Below are positions 60,681 through 64,000 of a DNA stretch of 64,000 nucleotides, piece by piece. Source of the stretch: Saxidomus purpurata (Eukaryota; Mollusca; Bivalvia; Venerida; Veneridae). The translations under genes and the position numbers were made by a program. The number at the start of each line of letters is the position of its first letter. Within the stretch, counting starts at the first letter, position 1. The stretch lies in NCBI GenBank assembly GCA_022818135.1, contig JAFMSR010000001.1, positions 30,871,577 to 30,935,576 of the forward strand. The letters run 5' to 3'. The notes under the pieces are model-generated. The model did no database searches. It had not been told where the DNA came from and saw nothing but the letters and a program-made list of their open reading frames with translations.

Positions 60681-60840
60681 TTGTATAGAATATATTTTAT
60701 AGGAATCGCTGAGCTCTCGCGTGTTACCGAGTGATAACGTCATTTTTTTAATCATATTTGTGACGCAAAACAATCTACAATTGCAATACTTCTGATAAGG
60801 TAAAGGAAGGTATCCACCAATGAAAACGCTTGGTTTTGCT

Positions 60841-60853
60841 TTGTATATATAAT
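60841..60853 (-). promoter_or_regulatory. possible TATA box of the lectin gene
   Basis: ATTATATATACAA on the minus strand, about 165 bases before the ATG at 60680. Plausible distance for a short 5' leader; untested. Confidence 0.3.
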
Positions 60854-63627
60854 GGTGTTGAGACATGCTGTAGTTTGGCGGGTCGTACCGATTATAGCCT
60901 CTTTAAAGGATGGTGGACCCAATAAGAACAATTACAAACAAAAAGCTGTAGTTTGGTCTAAATTTTCACACTAAACAACCAGGCAATATACCACCTCATA
61001 GTCGAAACAATCACGGGACGAGAAAGACAATTTAAAAGATCAAGGAAGTGTGGCCTCTCAGATTGGTCCTCTATCAATAGATATATATGAAGTACCACTA
61101 TAGTAACTCCAAATTTATGTACTAATTTCCTATTAATAACTGAAATATCAATTAAGTCCTTTCAACACGTTTCGAGTAATGCTCCGCAAACGCTAGCACG
61201 GATGAGCGGAGGACGAACACCCACCCATATGAGTGTTTATTTGGTACTCTCAAGCTACTCACCATTATAAGAATATACCCAACAGGAAGTAACTCTAATC
61301 AATAGACTGATTCAATAAGTCTTATGCTATCTACATACCCGGACGGACAAACGGACAATGCGGCCACTGAAATAAACGTGCAGTGCTCTACACATTGTAT
61401 GTTAAGTAATTTTTCTTTATGAAGTTTTAATTAGGAATCGTTGTTTGTATATTGTATAAATGAGAACTTTTTCTATAAAATATATATCGGTGTCCATTTC
61501 AACCTTTTATGTAATATTTTAAAATGCAATCAATTTACTTTGCATCTTTAAGCACTTTTTGAAAATATTTAAATCTGGGCAGTAGGAAATCGGTTATGTA
61601 GACTGCGCCTGTTTGCTTGGAATGTGATAGACATCATTGTCTTACTTTATCAACAATCGAAATGCTTCTCTGGGAGTATGTTATGATAATTATGTACGTG
61701 ACATTATCATTTAACTACGGGAATGAAGCGAATTACTCGCTTTACCTTAAACGTTTACTGTGTGGCTTATTATTATTACAAACTTACATAAAATTTCAGT
61801 ACATGTATATCCTTAATATTTGAACATATTTTACGAAAAGTCTGATAAAAAACCATGTTGAAAGAAACGAATAAAACAATTACAAAAATGTACTTTTTGT
61901 ACATGTGTGCAAATTATCATAGTGCATACTTACTTAAATTCATTTCGACAAACAGCTGTAACGTGTATATTAAATGCTGATTTTATTTTTGAATATGTTA
62001 TTAAACATATAGTCATATGTTTTCACTGACGTTTTTCCCTTCTAAACATACATACGTATATACCTATTATTAGACATTAAATAAAGGATAAAAGGCCACT
62101 TTATGCATAAATCATTCACCATTAATTACTGTTTACTAATGTTTATATAGATTGAAAGTCTATATTACAGGAAAAACAAATTCACTGCGAGGGAGCGTCA
62201 GCGAACCGAGGAAATAAGTTTGTTTATTCCTGTATTATGGCCTACAATCGGCTTACAACTTGCCTTTTTGAACGAAATTCGAGCATTTGATTGGATCAGA
62301 AAGTTTGACTAACTGTAAATAGTATGTCAAGAAAATCTGGAATTTTTTCCGCTGAAAATGAAATATCACTATTCTTACTTCAAATCTCTCTTAATAGTAA
62401 TATCCGATCAAGCTTTGATTATCGGTTATAATTAAATATTCTGTGTTTACAATGTACTAGACATATGGTAAAAAAGTGACACGAGCTTTATTACCAGAAG
62501 GTATTGTTTGGCAATAAACGTGGAGGGATTATGGATTTCATAAAATGTTTTGTCAATATTAGTCTACTAAGGAAATTTGTTAATTATATTTAAGAGGTTA
62601 TTTTCAAAGCTGATTTTACAATATAAGACGACTAACGTTATTATAATAAAAAATACACATAAAATCGTTTCATTTACACGGGTTTGTCCAGTCACACTGA
62701 ATCAGTAGACATACAATGATAACGTTAATTTCAGCACATGCATGCTATGAACTGGCAAACGCCACTCTCCGTTGATAATCCATTGTAATACTATTATCTA
62801 GCACTTTATTACGGTGGCATGTGTCTGCATAACATATTTGATATTTATTTCATGTAAATCCATTAAGCTAAAAAGCCCGTGAGGCATCAGGCACAAACTT
62901 TATGGCGAACCAAATAACAATAACCATAATCATAGAAATGGGGAGTGAAGGTTCTCGGAACAGCAAAAATGTTCCTGCGTTGCCTGGCGACCTGGAAAGT
63001 CACTCAGCTATGCGTAATAAGGTAAACCATCCTTTCCCCAGTTACAATGATGTAGTGCTACGGGATACTTTGTGATTATTATGGCGTTTAACTTGCAGCA
63101 TATCATAGTAGAACCGGAATGTTTGCATAATAAAGCTAGGACTAAAAACGTCCTGGAGATGTCTTAACGTGAGGCCTCAACATGGCAGTGGTGACGAAAT
63201 ATAGGCTCTGTGACAAGTTGGTAAGAGGGGTGATTTATATTGTCTTGCATAAAGTGTACCTGGTCAATTTCCTGTCACTTATTTTTGTTTTTTTTAGCGC
63301 TTTTTTGTTTTGGCATTTGATACTTTCAACCTATGTGAATGAGTTCGCTCGCCATGATTTGACCATGCTATGTGAACGAGTTGAGGTCGTAACAGACCAC
63401 CCTTAGAGTTTCGGAGTACTGACTTTTTAAAGTAAAATTCAACAGTAAAATTCAATTTTGTGTAATGCGCTCCGCTGAAAGAATCTTTCTTGTCAAATTA
63501 TTTCAAAATCTAACAATATAATCCACAGAACAAAATTCGTAGAATTTCTAAGAATTTCTATGCAAATAACATAATGCATATAGGCTACGAATAGCAAATC
63601 AGTTTTAGACAAACCAATATTTTTTAG
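60854..63627. other. gene-free AT-rich stretch
   Basis: No supported gene on either strand. The frames at 61617 and 63182 are AT-rich and hydrophobic by composition, without domains. One palindrome is listed separately. Confidence 0.4.
62163..62238. repeat. short palindrome (hairpin)
   Basis: ATTACAGGAAAAACAAATT pairs with AAGTTTGTTTATTCCTGTAT; the tip CGAGGGAGCGTCAGCGAACC is CG-rich like those at 48124 and 60107. Confidence 0.7.
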
Positions 63628-64000
63628 CATGACTATTCAAAGAATAAGGAGGCTATTGCACTCGCCCCGGCGTCGGTGTCTGCGTTTCTTAAAGTTATTT
63701 ATAAGTCCAATATCTTCTTCAATACTTAAGATATCCAATAGAAATTTACTGTACTTGCTCATAATGTCAGACTGTCACGTTAGATAACTCTTATATGAAA
63801 TAAAAAGGGAATAACTGAAAACTTACTCATGCTGGAGTTTCGTTCTTATTGACTCCCCCTTGTTGTGACTTACTTACATATCAAGTTTGGTTAAAATTTT
63901 AGCATTGATTTGTATAACCAAAATGTGCAATAATGCACTTATTATCTGGTTTCGTTTACGCGCGCCTTAATCTGTCAGTAAGCATTGTCTCTAGGCTATT
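63628..64000 (+). mobile_element. copy of the GGCGTC-containing element, cut by window end
   Basis: GCATGACTATTCAAAGAATA, GGAGGCTATTGCACTCGCCC, a decayed GGCGTC run and TAAAGTTATTTATAA match the start of 39325-40730. The right end is diverged or outside the window. Confidence 0.65.

Overview
The window looks like nuclear DNA of a bivalve-type mollusc. It is AT-rich and mostly non-coding, genes are split by spliceosomal introns, and there are tRNA-derived SINEs, TTAA-flanked DNA elements, foldback elements, GGCGTC microsatellites and long tandem arrays. There are no operons, ribosome binding sites, rRNA genes or CRISPR arrays. The species cannot be named from sequence alone.

Two genes can be assembled. 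(1) On the plus strand at 3255-5620 lies a four-exon gene for a long charged, coiled-coil protein with four tandem 35-residue heptad units, followed by an alpha/beta C-terminal domain of unknown function. The clearest splice sites keep frame at two junctions but not between exons 2 and 3. (2) On the minus strand at 60680-55386 lies a secreted protein of about 243 residues: signal peptide, cysteine-rich PAN/apple-like region, C-type lectin-like domain. Four exons join in phase at all three junctions. A GC-richer fragment at 1-85 may be the 3' end of a third gene.

Region by region: 86-3244 holds diverged duplications and a TTAA element split by a nested insertion. 5621-12119 is mostly unannotatable DNA with one SINE. 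About 12120-31538 is a macrosatellite of one partial, three full (4.3-4.5 kb) and one truncated unit, each with internal sub-repeats of about 275 bp and, in four units, a YY1-like motif about 140 bp before a TATA-like box. 31539-32095 is its decayed edge. 33980-37990 holds a 128-bp tandem array and a 970-bp direct duplication with exon-like motifs. 39325-40730 is a bivalve-type element with a GGCGTC microsatellite. 46748-48320 is a TTAA inverted-repeat element with a palindromic insertion. 49130-52690 is an array of about 85-bp units. 53295-55215 is a back-to-back cluster of three inverted-repeat elements. 58332-59806, inside the large first intron of the lectin gene, is a foldback element with a nested SINE whose empty site survives in the other arm.

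The two genes face opposite ways about 50 kb apart with no sign of shared regulation. Both belong to classes (coiled-coil signalling-like, secreted lectin-like) common in molluscan innate immunity, but that role is inference.
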